5,098 bases of DNA from Gammaproteobacteria bacterium (GTDB taxonomy: Bacteria > Pseudomonadota > Gammaproteobacteria > Pseudomonadales > Azotimanducaceae_A): contig JAPOON010000820.1 of NCBI GenBank assembly GCA_026713405.1, forward strand, positions 1 through 5,098. The letters are read 5' to 3'. A program made the position numbers and the translations under genes. Of the stretch, positions 4,972-5,098 are shown piece by piece. Positions within the stretch are counted from its first letter, which is position 1; each line of letters begins with the position of its first letter. Below the pieces are notes generated by a model, which was given only the letters and a program-made list of their open reading frames with translations, did no database searches and had not been told where the DNA came from.

Positions 4972-5098
4972 CGCGGGCAGGCACATGGCCAACAAGCGGC
5001 GCGCCTACGACTCCCTGCGGGAACTGGCGGCCGCACCGGAGCAGCGCCTGAATTCAGTGCTGGCGGACACCTATCACGCGGACGCCCGCTGGTTCGGC
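4964..5098 (+). CDS. Probable SnoaL-like (NTF2-fold) protein, N-terminal 45 residues, cut by window edge
   Basis: The frame stays open from ATG 4964 to the window end: a Lys/Arg-containing amphipathic helix (HMANKRRAYDSLRELAAA, residues 7-24), then PEQRLNSVLADTYHADARWFG. The pattern of a first helix with a K-R-x-x-x-x-L-R-like spacing, then helix, Tyr, Ala-Asp-Ala and an aromatic strand, is the usual beginning of SnoaL-like/NTF2-family proteins, where Y..DA.W..P precedes the first strand. It is read away from the two-domain SnoaL-like gene and may be its paralogue. ATG 4964 is the first start in this frame after TGA at 4883-4885; ATG 4985 (residue 8) is an alternative. Neither has a strong ribosome binding site, which makes coupling to the short upstream frame conceivable. 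The gene itself is likely real; the family assignment rests on few residues. Confidence 0.6.
   Translation, partial: MSDAGRHMANKRRAYDSLRELAAAPEQRLNSVLADTYHADARWFG

Overview
The window is GC-rich bacterial chromosome (by eye roughly 60-65% G+C, G/C strongly preferred at third codon positions). Shine-Dalgarno sites, sigma70-like promoters and the protein families suggest a proteobacterium, probably a free-living heterotroph. No sequence here fixes the species. I see no tRNA, rRNA, CRISPR array, insertion sequence or phage gene.

Layout: (1) 1-665, minus strand: the N-terminal 40% or so of a sodium:solute symporter (SSS family), running off the left edge. (2) 666-1076: a divergent control region holding an AT-rich tract and a good extended -10 promoter for the regulator. 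(3) 1077-2135, plus: a LacI-family repressor, best started at TTG 1077, not at the upstream ATG 987. (4) 2215-3354, plus: a stand-alone, single-domain relative of cobalamin-independent methionine synthase (MetE C-terminal type) with its zinc ligands intact, 79 bp behind the repressor and possibly in the same transcript. (5) 3355-3475: a short convergent gap. (6) 3476-4597, minus: a 373-residue protein with two SnoaL/NTF2-like domains joined by an Ala/Pro/Gly-rich linker. (7) 4598-4963: a second divergent control region, with a TTGACG/CATAGT promoter and several inverted repeats. (8) 4964-5098, plus: the N-terminus of a probable second SnoaL-like protein, cut by the right edge.

Taken together, a Na+-coupled uptake protein, a LacI-type sensor, a zinc methyltransferase and two SnoaL-like proteins look like an accessory island for a small organic compound: uptake, repression relieved by ligand, methyl-group removal to a thiol, then further conversion. 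The substrate cannot be read from the sequence, and membership of all five genes in one pathway is inference from proximity. The most unusual items are the free-standing MetE-like enzyme in a catabolic-looking setting and the divergent pair of SnoaL-like genes around a repeat-rich control region.
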